Part shown: positions 40,460 to 51,142 of the stretch, one piece after another | Numbering within the stretch: position 1 is the stretch's first letter | Layout: each line of letters starts with the position of its first letter | From: Campylorhamphus procurvoides | Lineage: Eukaryota; Chordata; Aves; Passeriformes; Dendrocolaptidae | Reading direction: 5' to 3' | DNA: 64,000 bases | Assembly (NCBI GenBank): GCA_013396655.1 | Contig: WBMV01000462.1 | Location: forward strand, 897,270-961,269 | Made by a program: the position numbers and the translations under genes | Notes under the pieces: generated by a model | The model's input: the letters and a program-made list of their open reading frames with translations, nothing else | Database searches by the model: none | Told to the model about the DNA's origin: nothing

Positions 40460-40830
40460 AGGCTGAGCACTTAATTGATCGGATTATCCCTTTTTTCCTA
40501 ATGAGCAGCCTAGTGGCCAGACTGCGGGAGGGGGGGCCAGCGGCGCATTCATTCCCTTTGTGCCCGAACCAGCCGGCGTTTGACGGCGGCCGCGGCTCCG
40601 CCGGCAATTTGCGGTGATTCATTTCTGCCGTGTAAAACTGAAACTTGGCACGGTGCTTTCCCCGGAGCCCCCGCCGGCAAGAGGCAATGCCAGACTCTGC
40701 CCACCTTTTCACTTGCCTTATTTTTTCCTCATTCCGCGCAGGGTTTGGTTTTCTGTGTTTTAACGAGCTCAGTAATTTACCGTCAGAGATCAGGTCTGCT
40801 CCTCTGTGGAGGGAGCGCTACCAGAGAAGA
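40460..40830. promoter_or_regulatory. CpG-containing candidate regulatory block
   Basis: A homeodomain-rich edge (TTAATTGATCGGATTATCCC at 40471) is followed by a CpG cluster (GACGGCGGCCGCGGC near 40583) and an AT-rich TTTACCGTCAGAGATCAGG. It may be a small CpG island or unannotated promoter. No exon or RNA was recognised downstream on either strand. Confidence 0.35.
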
Positions 40831-42559
40831 CAAAACTTTAGGGGAGGGACGTGACTCCGACACTCAGAAGACCTGGCTTTTGTCCCAAAAGAGTCACCCT
40901 CTGTGAGGTCACATCCTCTTGTCTATCACTCGCCTCTCTGTGCTCTTCCACGCTGCTGCCAGTGCCACGGTCTCTTGCTCCGGGTGTCCATCCACCCTCC
41001 CCCAAACCAACAATTACTGGCTAAAGCCACCAGCAGTCATGGGAGGGAGAGTGTCCCCATGCCTGGGGAGAGGCAGAGTGCAGGATTAGGCTCACTGTGT
41101 CACAAGATGGTATTTTTACTCCCCACTAGTTCTTAATAAGAATCTGGGGATGCAGGTAAAGGGGAAAAATCATCTGGCACTATAGCATCTTCCCTTTCCT
41201 CCTGTTGTTTGCTGCTGTATTCCTGTCACGCTCCCAACCACTCTACTGAAGGACATCAAAGAGCAAACTATGACAGAAACATCCATCCTTTGCAGCAGAA
41301 CCTGCGAGGTCAGCGAGAGTGGCCCAAGGGTGTGAGATGCTCAAACCACCGAGGCGAAGGAAAAGGCTTAAGGGTGTGATTCCAGGCTGGATAAACCAGA
41401 CACCTGGGAGAAAGGATTCTCAAATCCACCGATGATCCATTAGCAGGCTCTGCAAGGAGATGTGAATCGAGCTTTTGAGACAAAGAGCACACCTTTTGAC
41501 TTCTTAGCAGCCAAATCCTTGCGTGCATCACTTAGAGGTGTCCCAGGGGCACCTACAACCCAATGCCCCTCCCTCCCAGCAGCCCATTGCAGGTCTGCCA
41601 GAGGAGAACATCCCAAAATGCATGTCCATGGGTCAGGTTGCTCTGTGCCAGGGCTGTTGAGCATGTAGGATGTGAGGGAGGGCTTCTGGGGCTGAGAGAA
41701 GCACATGGTGTCCAGCAGGGAGGACAAGATGCTGCCGTGTGGCTTCATCCTGGTGCTGAGACACCATGACAGAGTTCCACCAGCTTCCATCTGAGCGGGG
41801 GGTGATGCTGTTTGGATGCAGTGGGACAGGTTCCCCCCCCACACTGTTGTTTCTCTCTTGCCAATGGATTGATTGTGTTCAGAGGGCTCCGGGCTGTATG
41901 TAGGTCAGGCACATCGCTGGCTCGGGAACTGCCACCAAGTTATTAAATTGAACAAGGATCCCCCCTTCTCCCTCCATCCAACCCCCCTCAACGCCCAGCC
42001 CTTGGCAGAGGGCAGCCTTGGCTCTCATCCTGGAGAAGAAGAGCTTTGCTTTGAGGCTCTGGGCTCATTTGAGCACAGGCAATGTGTGTGCAGCTCCCAG
42101 ACCAGTATAGACACAGTGCCCTGTATATCCCCCTGAGCAACACGCTCTCTGTGTGTCCGTGCATGAGGAAGGGAAATGGGCAGCATGACCCAGTTCGTGG
42201 CCTTCTGTCAATAAAGCTGGCACTGCTCCCTCTCATCTTGATGAAATGGATGGGGCTGGACCAGCTCCCAGAGAAGGGGATTTCTCTGTGGGGCCCCAGT
42301 GCAGCATCCCCATGGAAGAGGGAGCTGTATCTCCCACACATGATTGCTCTGCTGCTTGTCTCTCCACGGGAGTGCAGTAGATAAGAAATATCCTAACCCT
42401 CAGCCTTGGAAACTGGTTTGGCCACCCAACCATTCTCCTAGAAGCCTTTATCACTCAAGGAGGAAACCCAGATCCTCTGGCACCTTGAGCTCCCCCCAGG
42501 CTGCCTGGAAGGAGGGTGAGGAATGAAAGGGAGAAAGAGCAGAGGAAAAACTTTCTCAA

Positions 42560-42790
42560 ATAAAAAATTATTCAGTAGTTCAGAGCAAACTTTGCACTAG
42601 CTGCAGATTTGACCTTGTGTTCTCTACTAAGAACAAACAAGAGAAAAACGAGCATCATATTATTTTGCCTGAAATTTGGAGTGGATCAAACCCCTGCTGT
42701 TCGGAGCCCCTGCAATGAATGGGTATAAACAAGATGCATTTCCGGAGAATGAATTAAACAGTGAGCCTGAGCACTGACTCTGTTTGGAGA
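42560..42790. promoter_or_regulatory. Candidate conserved non-coding block
   Basis: AT-rich, unique sequence with CATCATATTATTTTGCC, GGGTATAAACAAGATGC and GAATGAATTAAACAG. Weak evidence based on composition. Confidence 0.25.
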
Positions 42791-43266
42791 GATGTTTATT
42801 TGTCCTTGCTGCCTCTCCATAAAGAGTTGCACAAGGACTTACTAAATTTTAACCCCACATTGTTCTTGAGTAAACACTGCCCTTTAGCCAACATGAGGAG
42901 TGCTTGGAGCTGAGATAAGCTCAGGTTAGCTCGTGCTCTCCAGAGCATCCAGCCCCTTGGCAGCATTCCTGAAGCAGCCCTGGGCACCCGCTTCGTGCAC
43001 ACCCCAGGGCAGCCTCAAAGTTCTCAACTGCCTGCAGAGATCTGGCAGTTTTCTGCACTTCTCTGCCAAAAACTTTTTTGCAAGAAGGTGGGGAACAGCC
43101 TTGGCAGAAGTTTAACATGCATCTCAGTTCCTCTCCTTATTTGACGTGATGGAAAGGGGAAGGGTGATAATCCATGAATATTGGCCAAGGAGCTGTGCTG
43201 TTCCTCCCCACCAAGTCCTTTCCTGGGGTTCTCCTACCCCAACTCCCACCACCACATGGATCAAGT

Positions 43267-43340
43267 GCATGCCCATGGCAGGGGGATTGGAATGAGATGA
43301 TCTTTAAGGTCCCTTCCAACTCCAACCATTCTATGTTTCC
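43267..43340 (+). repeat. CR1 LINE fragment, 3' tip
   Basis: CATGCCCATGGCAGGGGGAT, TGATCTTTAAGGTCCCTTCC and ACCATTCTATG. Confidence 0.88.
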
Positions 43341-45281
43341 ACATGCGATGATCCATCCGTTTCATGCCCTTCCATAGAGATGGAGACAGTGAAGTATTGA
43401 GAGCTTCCTGCTCCCAAATCCACACTCTGTCACTCCCAGCATCACTGGTGAACACACAAAAAGGCTAAAGGGGGATGAATATCACTGCAAACTTTCTGTC
43501 TTCTTTGATTTGCAGAGTCTACACAGCCTGCACTTTTGGACCATCTGCTGGCATCCAGCAGGATGGGGAGTTGGGTCTGCACAGCCATCGGCATTCAGGC
43601 ATTTTCTGGGGGAAAAAATGGTTTTGTTGCTCCTGAGGGAAAGGCTGAGTGAAAAAGCACAAAGAGTAAACCCCAGCACCTCGGTGTGAAAGCAAGCCCC
43701 AGAGAAGTTCCCCCCTCCCTGCTTTCAGGGGTGTTTTGTGGTGTTTCCCCCTCTTTGGGGGGACATAACCACAGGATGTAAGATGCTGAAAGTGATTCTC
43801 TAAAAAAGAAGGATCTGTGCCTTGTAGAAACATTTCTGAACTCATGTTTGTTCCCTCTCCTGGGTCTGGGCAGAATGTCAAAGCCTGCTCTGAGCTGGAA
43901 ATATTTTAAGACTAGCACTCACTGGAGACCGAAACAATGGCAATTCTTCAGCTACTGAGGCTTTTATAAAAGGGCTTTTGACACGGAGGCTGCTTAGGGT
44001 TGGGTTTTGGGTTTGTTTTTTTTTTTAGTTGGTTTTTCTCCCAGAAAACACTGTGGTAGTGTCCATGTGCGTGCTTGTGCACACACTTTTGAGTGTGCAA
44101 AATAATCCCTCAGCTTCCAGCAGGGCCATTGGTGGGAATGCCCAGGAGGATGCCCCCAGCCCCACTCCAGCAGGGAGAAGGCAGAGGCTCACACGGGATG
44201 CCACGCAGCGATGCAGGAAGAAAAAGACATTTTAGAGTAAATGTCAGCTTTTGCGTTTCTGGGTTTGGGGCTTTTTTTAAACATGTGGGTGGGACTTTTA
44301 ATGCCCAGATGAAGCCGAGACGGTTTCAGTCTCCAGGGCTTATCCAGAAGATTCACACAAACACTATGGAAAGTGTCTCTTTGCTTAGGAGGATGAAATT
44401 TGACACTGCAGAGATTTTAACCCGGTATTTCAGCAAGGAGCCTCAGTGGTTAGCGTGTCATATCTGATAAAGGCTAATCAGCCCTCCTTCAGGCACCATT
44501 CAATTCTTATTTCCATCTGCTTCCCATGCAGATTGCATTATCCATGATATGTACTCACATCCAGGCAAACCAGTGTGAGTTCTGCTCAGCTCTGGTCTTC
44601 CCTGGATGCAGGATCAACAGTGAAGAAGGACATGATGGACCCCACAACCAGAGCCCTTGCAATCAGCCCAGGCACCTCCTACCAAGGGCTTCAGCATTGT
44701 TGGGAAACCAGTGTTATTCAGCTCCAGTTTGCACTGGTGTGGAGATGGGATCCCACTGGGAAGCAGGTTTCCTGCACAGCCCTGCTGCCGCCTGCCTGCT
44801 CCAAGCTCAGCATTCCCTGGCCCCAGTGCTGTCCCACCCAGGCTCCTCTCCCTGCTCCGTGTTTGAAGCCTCCTCAACAATTATCCCGATCACTGTTTGT
44901 TCAGGCGATGTGGATTTAGCTCTCCAGCCTCATGTGCAGTGTGTGTATAGGGAAAGATAGATTGCCGCTACTTTCCAGTATAAATCACATTCCTTACAAC
45001 ACTCCAAAGTAGCATTTTCAACCTCAGGGTGCTAATAGGATCCAGCAGGAGAAAGAAATGTCAGCTAAGTAGCAGGCGCTGTTTGGAGAGTGCAATGGAG
45101 CTGATCCACAGCCCCGGGGCAAAAGGAGCAATCCCAGGGCAAAGGTTAAAGAGTTCAGGATCACTTCAGCCTACTTAATTGCAACAGGCCTCTTACACGG
45201 TGCAAGATGGATGGCTCGAGCCGGGCAAGGGGGGCAGAGCGGGGGCAGCAGCATCACCCGCTGGAGGCACACGGGCCGGGG

Positions 45282-45362
45282 TGAAGGGATGGAGGGGTGG
45301 AGGGATGAAGGGGTGGAGGGATGGAAGGGATGGAGGGATGGAGGGATGGAAGGGATGGAGGG
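45282..45362 (+). repeat. GGATGGAG-type purine-rich minisatellite
   Basis: Some ten imperfect copies of GGGATGGAGG / GGGATGGAAG / GGGGTGGAGG in a row, almost purely purine on the plus strand. Confidence 0.9.
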
Positions 45363-45964
45363 ACCACAGCAGCTCCTCACCCCTCACTTCTCCCCAAGAT
45401 GCTGCTGCGTGGCAAAGTGGCCCCAGCAGGACCCCCAGCCAGCACCTTCACTCAGACCCCATCCCAATCCTCGGCTGACAAACGGGAATTTATATTGGAG
45501 CAGGCTGATGCTGTGGAGGTTTTGCAACAGCTCGGCACAGCACTCACCCAGGCAGATAAATAACCAGTAGCGAGAATAACTCCAGCTGCCAAGGAAATGT
45601 TTCCTGCTCCCCTGAAAATCATAAGAAACATTTTAAGGGGGAAAGAAGGGGAATTGGTTAGAGTTGCAGCTCTTGTCATTTTTCTTACAGGATTTGTTTT
45701 CTGATTTCCTTTTATTTTGAGTCTTCAGGATCTGAACATGTTTTGTATCAGTCCCAAAATCCTCCCGCTGGGAAGGTGCCTCGGATAATATTTTCAGAAG
45801 GGTTTTGGCTTGTTTTCTGACACATCTGAGAAATGTCATCAAAAGCTGATGTTTTGCATGGAAAAGCTCTTTTGCGTTATTTTCTTTTTTTTTTTTAATC
45901 TAAAGAAAAAAATAGAATAAAAAATATTTCATCCATTTCTCACAGCGAGGTTTATGCCGTTTCC

Positions 45965-46090
45965 CTGGTGATAAAAGCACAGGGCTGGCTCTTGAGACAT
46001 AAGCGTTCAATTCCCAGCTCTGCCACAAACCCCCGCGATGACCTTGGACGAGCCACTTGGGCTCCGATCCGTACGGGATGGGATTTTTCT
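45965..46090 (+). repeat. Ancient MIR-like (CORE-family) SINE
   Basis: The order of segments matches the tRNA-derived half of MIR: GTTCAATTCCCAGCTCTGCCAC at 46005-46026 (containing the B-box), then TGACCTTGG at 46039, GAGCCACTTGG and a GGGATGGG-like segment. Divergence is high, as expected for a family shared by amniotes. It lies about 400 bases beyond the Ly6 poly(A) signal. Confidence 0.65.
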
Positions 46091-46491
46091 GTTAAAACTC
46101 CCGTTTGGCCTCTCTGACTTGGATAATGTCTGAAAAAAAAACCCCACTTATTTCACGCGGGCCGCTGTCCCCCCCACCCCATCGCCCACCCATCCCGCTG
46201 GGGATGCTGCCCCGTGTCGGTGCTCCATCCCTGCATCCCGGAGCCCCCGTGCCGGCCGGGATGCAGAGCGAGGGCCGAGGATGCCCTCTCGTGGGAAGAG
46301 CTGGGCTCGGCCGCGCTCCCGATCCCCGCCGGGACGTGGATAGACCCCCACGGGTACCCCCGGCCCTGCTCTGCCCAGCCCCAGGTACCCCCACGCCCCC
46401 GAGCCCGGAGGAGCCTCCCCCATCCTCCCCGGGATGCAGCGCTGCCGCCGGGCATCACCAAAACCTTCCCAGGGCAAAACGTACGGCACCG

Positions 46492-46497
46492 TTTATT
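46492..46497 (-). terminator. Poly(A) signal of the Ly6 gene (AATAAA)
   Basis: A canonical hexamer lies 114 bases after the Ly6 stop codon on the minus strand, in otherwise very GC-rich sequence. It implies a short 3' UTR ending near 46475 and supports the gene model. Confidence 0.75.
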
Positions 46498-46610
46498 GAG
46501 GAGGAGGGAGAGGAGGGCGTCCTGCCCGCCCGCAAGAGCAGCGATGGGGGCATCCCTGCTCCCAGCACCCATCCCACGAGGATCCCACATCCCCCCGGGC
46601 CCTGGGGGGC

Positions 46611-48333
46611 TCAGGAGAGGAGCAGGGCAGTAAGGACGCAGGGCAGCAGGAGGTGGCCACCCGTGAGTCCGGGGGATGGCCGGGGGGCTCTGGGGGAGCC
46701 ATTGCAGAGGTCGGTGTCGCAGCAGTGGATGCGGACCCCTGGCAGCTCCTGCTGCTGGCAGTGGCGGGAGGTGGCACAGCCGCTGGTCAGCAGGATGCCC
46801 AGGACCACTGCAAAGCAAGCAACAGGGTGGGACATCAGCGTGCTGGGCAGGATGGAGGGGGATGCCCTGCCAGCTTTACACTGGGGGCAGGCCCTGCTTG
46901 GGGGCTGCGAGGGTGAATTTGGGGCGTGAGCATCACCAGCTCCACCAGCCCCTCGCCCCCCACGGGTGAACTCACCGCTCTCTGTCTTAATACAGAACCG
47001 GTGCTTGAAGCCCTGGTGGGACTGCGAGCAGGTGATCACCTCGGGGTTAGAGCACCCCATGTCCACGTTTTTGGTGCCAACCACGATGTTGCAGCCGTAA
47101 CACTGGAGTCCAGACACTAAACAAGAACCGCAAGAAACACAGCTGGATTTTTCCAGAGGGGAAAATACTTCAGCTCGTTGCGAGCTGCTCTCTAACGACG
47201 GCTTCGCAGCGCTCTCTGCCTTGCCAAGTCGCATTAAGCGCTCAGCCGGAGCCCGGAGCTGCCCGTCACTTGTTTACCCGGTGGGCCCAAAAATAAGGAA
47301 TCATCTCCCACTAGAGGTCAGTGCGAAATCAGAGATTAGCCGGAGATTTGCGCTGGGATCAAACAGTGGGAACAAGGGAGCTTTGAAACGGGGTGTTAAG
47401 AGGAGGTGAAACCTCACAAGCACAGACACCACCGAGTCAGGACTTGGTCACACTCAGAAACAGCTTTTCCCTTTTTAACCAAATTCCTCCAGTTTTGCCG
47501 TGCCCATGCTGGAGTCATTCGTTCCAGAAGGATGGCTTCATCGGAATGGTTTGCTTTTTTCCCAGAACACAGTCCTGATTTTATCACCGATTCTATCAGG
47601 GAAGCAAACCATCTCAGAAACAGAAGGGAAATCCTCATTCAGAGCTCTGTGACCCCGGGACAGTGACCTGTGTGTCCCCAGGGCTTTGCACACTTGCACT
47701 GGCGGCAGCTCAGTCCTTCCCTGCAGGGTCAGTAACTGTGTCTGAGAGTTGCTAGATTGGGAATTAAGCCATTTCTCAGGGCCTTAAAAAAAAAAAAAAG
47801 CCTCAGATTATATTAATTTACACTGCCCACAGAGTTTAAGGCAACCTATGTGTCGATTGATCAGGTTGCACTTATTGTTGCCATTACCTTTCCTCACCCC
47901 CAAACGCTGACCCAGAGCCCTTCCTGAGCCCGGCCTCCTCTGCTCCCACAGGGTATCTTGGGGGTGGGTGAGACCCTCACACAGCCAGGCACAGTGAGGG
48001 GAGTCCCTGCCCCAGCCAGATCAGGAAAGGGGAGCCCAAGAGATCCCAAATCCTGGTGCACTGCCCTTTGGTACAAACCGTGATGATCTTATCTCTGTTG
48101 TAAAGCCACCAACACACAGCTGTATCACTTAGGGGAGTAATACCCCCAAATTCATCCCAAGGATAAATCATACCTGAAAAAGCAGGGATTAGGGAGGATG
48201 CAAACTGGACTCCAAAACGTGAGGTATACACTACACCCGAGGGGCAGCAGCACTTACCCTCTGGAAGGACGAACACCACGGTCATCAGAGAGAGGATCCC
48301 ATGGGCACCTCCAGGTATGTGTCTGCAGAGCAT
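46611..48333 (-). CDS. Ly6/uPAR-domain protein, predicted GPI-anchored, unnamed
   Basis: Three exons on the minus strand: 48333-48258, 47116-46976 and 46807-46611, joined by good donors (GTAAGT, GTGAGT) and pyrimidine-rich acceptors (TTCTTGTTTAG, TTGCTTTGCAG). All phases agree, giving 137 residues. Residues 1 to about 28 form a signal peptide with a hydrophobic core (GILSLMTVVFVLP). A single three-finger Ly6 domain follows, from LQCYGC to the family-defining CCDTDLCNG, with exactly ten cysteines. The hydrophobic C-terminus (LLLPCVLTALLLS), with no charged residue after it, is a typical GPI-attachment signal. Length and exon layout (signal, first half, second half of the domain) are those of the Ly6 family. 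The start is the first in-frame ATG of the exon; an extra upstream exon is possible. The ligand is unknown: family members include complement regulators, nicotinic receptor modulators and gamete-surface proteins. I do not recognise the specific member. Confidence 0.85.
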
Positions 48334-48339
48334 GGGGGT

Positions 48340-49940
48340 CGGCTCCTGGATTCCACCCAGGGCTCAGAGGACAAACACCAGGGTCTGGGGGAGTGGGCAG
48401 AGGTCTCCTCTCCTCCCAGCTCTTTTCCCCAGCCGTGCTTGTCGCTTCCTCTTCACCTGCAAGCCCCTCCACCAGGATAAAGGGCAATGCCGTCGGTGCA
48501 GCCGGGATCTGGCTGCTCCCCGCTTCTCCAGCCAGCCCCCTGGCACCCAGTCTCCTTCTGTCGATGCTTAATTTCTCCCTTTTCCTCTTGAGAAATTCTC
48601 TGATTCTTTCAGTTCATGCACAGACCTGAGTGCGTATGTGCTACCCTCAGTTATTTCTGTCCTATTTCCTCTGTCCACGATCACTTCCCATTAATACCAC
48701 CGTGCAGCAGCTCTTGGAGAGAAATTCTCCCTAATCAAGATTTAGTTTTAAATCCACTTCAAAATCCTCTAATTCAGTTGGATTAGGCAGAAGGGGTTTG
48801 GGGAGCTGTATGGTTTTACTTTTTTTTTTTCCCATCTCTTTTTCCTCTCTGAGCTGCCTCATCTTCATGAACGGACCCACTGGCTTTCTGTGACATATTG
48901 TGCTATTTAAAGAGGGCAGGAATAATTTTATTAAAGAGAAGCAGTCAACTAATTTTAAATCCGAGATTTGAGATCCTCTAACAAACTGCAGCCCTGGGGA
49001 TGGCCGTGGGGTTAAAGGGAAAACCTGAAGGAGAGAGAAGGTTTGAATGTGATGCGTGTACTTACATACAAGAAAATAGTTGCCTTAATAAATCAGGGAG
49101 AGACCAAACAGAGCCAGCCCCAGGCTTGGATTGGCTCTGAAGGGAGCTGGGGCTGCTGGGGCTTGGGAAGGGGACAGGAGTGCACTGGAGGAAAGAACCG
49201 AGCTGTGATGGCTCTGTGGGGCCATTTTTGGACTCACATCCACATGGGACATCAGAGATGTCACCAGCTGCAGGATCAGGCCCCCAGACCCCTGCTGGCT
49301 CCTCCACTGCTGTCCCCACAAGCAAAGCCTCAGCTCTCAGCGGAGCTAATGGGACTTGGAGAGCTAATGCTTACTAATAAGAGAGCGCGACCGAATGCGT
49401 GGGATTAAAAAATTAAAATGACAAAATAAGCTGCTTATGTAGCTCATCCAGCAACTGCCTGCTAGCAGCACCTGAAATCCCCCACCCCGGGCACCCCAGC
49501 CCACCGGGCACCTCCTCTGCCAGGCACAGTGCCCAGCCAGGCTGGCTTGGACCTAATTTCCAATGGCATCTTCATTAGCACGCATCCTTATTAATATTTC
49601 ACCACAAGGCAACGCAAACTGGTCCCAGTAGGGGCATTCACAGCTCAGGAAGGGCAATTGGCACCCGGAGAAGTACCCAAGTAATGCAGCTCATGTATTC
49701 AAATCCCTTAAACCACCCACAGTGTCTCGGTCTCCTCAAAACAATGTGATTGTAACAAATGTCTGACACAGTAAAGCCTGAAAGTCTGGGGGAGAAGGGA
49801 TAAAACGCAGGAAATGGGATTGATTTAAACGCATGCATAAGTCAGAGCGTTCAATAAGGAGGGGAAACTAACTTTTAATCCCTTAATAAACTCATCAGTA
49901 TCTGTAAGGCACGACCAGGAACAGTCTGGGCTCTGCAGCA
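48340..49940. other. Intergenic region upstream of the Ly6 gene
   Basis: Separates the Ly6 start from the CpG block near 50.5 kb. Two AT-rich segments look regulatory: 48660-49070 (CTAATCAAGATTTAG, TTTTATTAAAGAG, CAACTAATTTTAAATCC) and 49350-49640 (GCTAATGCTTACTAATAAG, CTTATTAATATTTCACC). The Ly6 promoter is presumably in the proximal part, but no TATA box could be assigned. Confidence 0.4.
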
Positions 49941-49944
49941 GCAA

Positions 49945-50076
49945 TGCAGCATCCCTGGAAGTGTCCAAGTCCAGGTCGAACAGGGTTAGTGAAAGGTGTC
50001 CCTGCCCATGGCAGGGGGCGGCACTGGGAGAGCTGTAAGGTCCCTTCCATCCCAAACCGTGCTGTGACTCTGAGAT
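49945..50076 (+). repeat. CR1 LINE fragment, 3' end
   Basis: GCATCCCTGGAAGTGTCCAA, GGTGTCCCTGCCCATGGCAG and GTAAGGTCCCTTCCATCCCA, with the GCTGTGACTCTGAG tail. An internal deletion removes the 'ggagcaacctgg' block. Confidence 0.92.
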
Positions 50077-50479
50077 GCAGCAGATGTGCACATCTGGCGA
50101 GTCCGGGGCCACGCACACCCCTGGGCACCGCACCTGGCTGCACAGCCTCATCCCGGTACTGCGGATGCTCTGCCAGAGGCACAGGGGACCGGCTGGTCCT
50201 TCCTGCCGGGAACGGAGCGGGAAGAGCCGGGAGAGCCGAGGGATGTGGCGGTGGAGCCAACCTGGGATCGGTGGGACTGCCAGTGGGATGCTGGAGGGGG
50301 TGACCCCGGTGGGAACATCAGCTTGAGGAGTTGCTGTGCTCATTTAGCCAGATGTTTGTCTGCTTTTATTCCTCTCCATAAAGAAGAGAAAGGCCTTAAG
50401 AAAAAGGGAAAAAAAACACCCAACACAACCCCTTCCACCGCTGCCACATCTGGAACCTGTAACTCGCCATTAGCTCTGA

Positions 50480-50815
50480 TGGGATTCGGAGAGATTTGGC
50501 TTCCCGGGGCGCAGCGGGGCGGCTGAACCCGCACATTTTAGGGTGAATCTCGAGCATTTTAGGCTGAACCCGCGCATTTTAGGCTGAATCCCCCCGCAAA
50601 TCCCCCCGCGAGTTCATCCCACGGGCGGCGGGACGCGGCCAAGCCGCACCGCCCCCGACGCTCCGCCCCGGCCGAGGCGGGACTCGAACATGGATCCCGA
50701 TGACCAGAAGCACCGCCCGCGTCGCCAGGCAATGGAGCGCGGTGATTGGGAGTGCGCCGAGGAGGGCCGCCTGCGCTGTGATTGGCTGAGAGCGATGAAT
50801 ATATTAAGAAGGTAA
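50480..50815. promoter_or_regulatory. CpG-rich block with two inverted CCAAT boxes upstream of U6atac
   Basis: A CpG-dense stretch contains ATTGG at 50745 and 50781, each in a GTGATTGG context, 36 bases apart, as in NF-Y-type promoters. A TATA-like run (about 50798-50806) and a consensus splice donor (AAG then GTAAGC at 50811) follow. The block could be the distal enhancer of U6atac (its end is about 205-220 bases upstream of the snRNA start), a Pol II promoter, or both. No clean octamer element was seen. Confidence 0.45.
50523..50595. repeat. Three-copy 20-21 base tandem repeat
   Basis: Three units of the form CTGAACCCGCGCATTTTAGG run from 50523 to 50583, with a partial fourth unit after. 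The middle unit is 21 bases and more diverged. It sits inside the CpG-rich block before U6atac. Confidence 0.8.
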
Positions 50816-50950
50816 GCGAAAACACGCGTTTTTGCAGTTTTACCCAGTTTTTTAGGTGTTTTATAGCCATATTTGGAATTAGAGTAGATACACCTTAAAG
50901 GGAATCCGAAAAAGATGTGAAACAGAAAAGAAAGGAGAGAAAAAGTGTTT

Positions 50951-50973
50951 CTCACACTGTCCTATATAGAAGT
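50951..50973 (+). promoter_or_regulatory. Proximal sequence element (PSE) of U6atac
   Basis: CTCACACTGTCCTATATAGA and flanking bases lie at about -67 to -45 from the U6atac start. The position and the leading TCAC fit the SNAPc-bound PSE of vertebrate snRNA genes; the match is by eye. Confidence 0.6.
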
Positions 50974-50986
50974 GAATTACTGGAGG

Positions 50987-50994
50987 TTTAAATA
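50987..50994 (+). promoter_or_regulatory. TATA-like box of the U6atac Pol III promoter
   Basis: TTTAAATA lies 24-31 bases before the U6atac start, the spacing of the TATA element in type 3 RNA polymerase III promoters. With the PSE upstream, it specifies Pol III rather than Pol II. Confidence 0.75.
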
Positions 50995-51017
50995 GCGTCG
51001 CACGCAGGGCCTCAGCT

Positions 51018-51142
51018 GTGTTGTATGAAAGGAGAGAAGGTTAGCACTCCCCTTGATAAGGATGGAAGAGGTCCTAGTGGCCTGTACAACACACATACGG
51101 TTAAGGCACTGCCACCTACTTCGTGGCATCTAACCATGTTTT
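51018..51142 (+). ncRNA. RNU6ATAC: U6atac small nuclear RNA of the minor spliceosome
   Basis: The sequence matches vertebrate U6atac almost base for base: the 5' end GTGTTGTATGAAAGGAGAG, the TAGCACTCCCCTTGA segment, the ATACGGTTAAGGCA block and the 3' CTACTTCGTGGCATCTAACC. The AAGGAGAG motif is the part known to pair with the 5' splice site of U12-type introns; the following segment pairs with U4atac. Most differences from human fall around 51071-51090, outside these elements. The gene ends in a run of eight T residues. It lies about 1.3 kb beyond the WDR5 3' end and is convergent with it, the arrangement I recall at human 9q34.2. The intact promoter argues for a functional gene rather than one of the dispersed snRNA pseudogenes. 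Confidence 0.97.

Larger units (their letters stand above)
28640..46470. other. Intergenic, enriched in regulatory-looking sequence, no gene recognised
   Basis: No coding exons were recognised. Compared with the left part, CR1 copies are rare (38455 and 43267), while AT-rich blocks with many TAATTA-type homeodomain sites are common. This is consistent with a regulatory desert next to a developmental gene. By human synteny that gene would be RXRA, which is not visible here. Confidence 0.55.

Noticed and set aside
46105..46929. 274-codon plus-strand open frame
   Set aside because: It is antisense to the Ly6 last exon and its GC-rich flank. High GC removes stops; it is Pro/Arg/Gly-rich with no domain, and the splice and poly(A) evidence supports the minus strand.
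50671..50745. tRNA-like sequence on the minus strand (GTTCGAGTCCC B-box and a weak A-box)
   Set aside because: No 5' partner for an acceptor stem, the T stem does not pair properly, and no clear anticodon arm. Probably chance in a CpG block.
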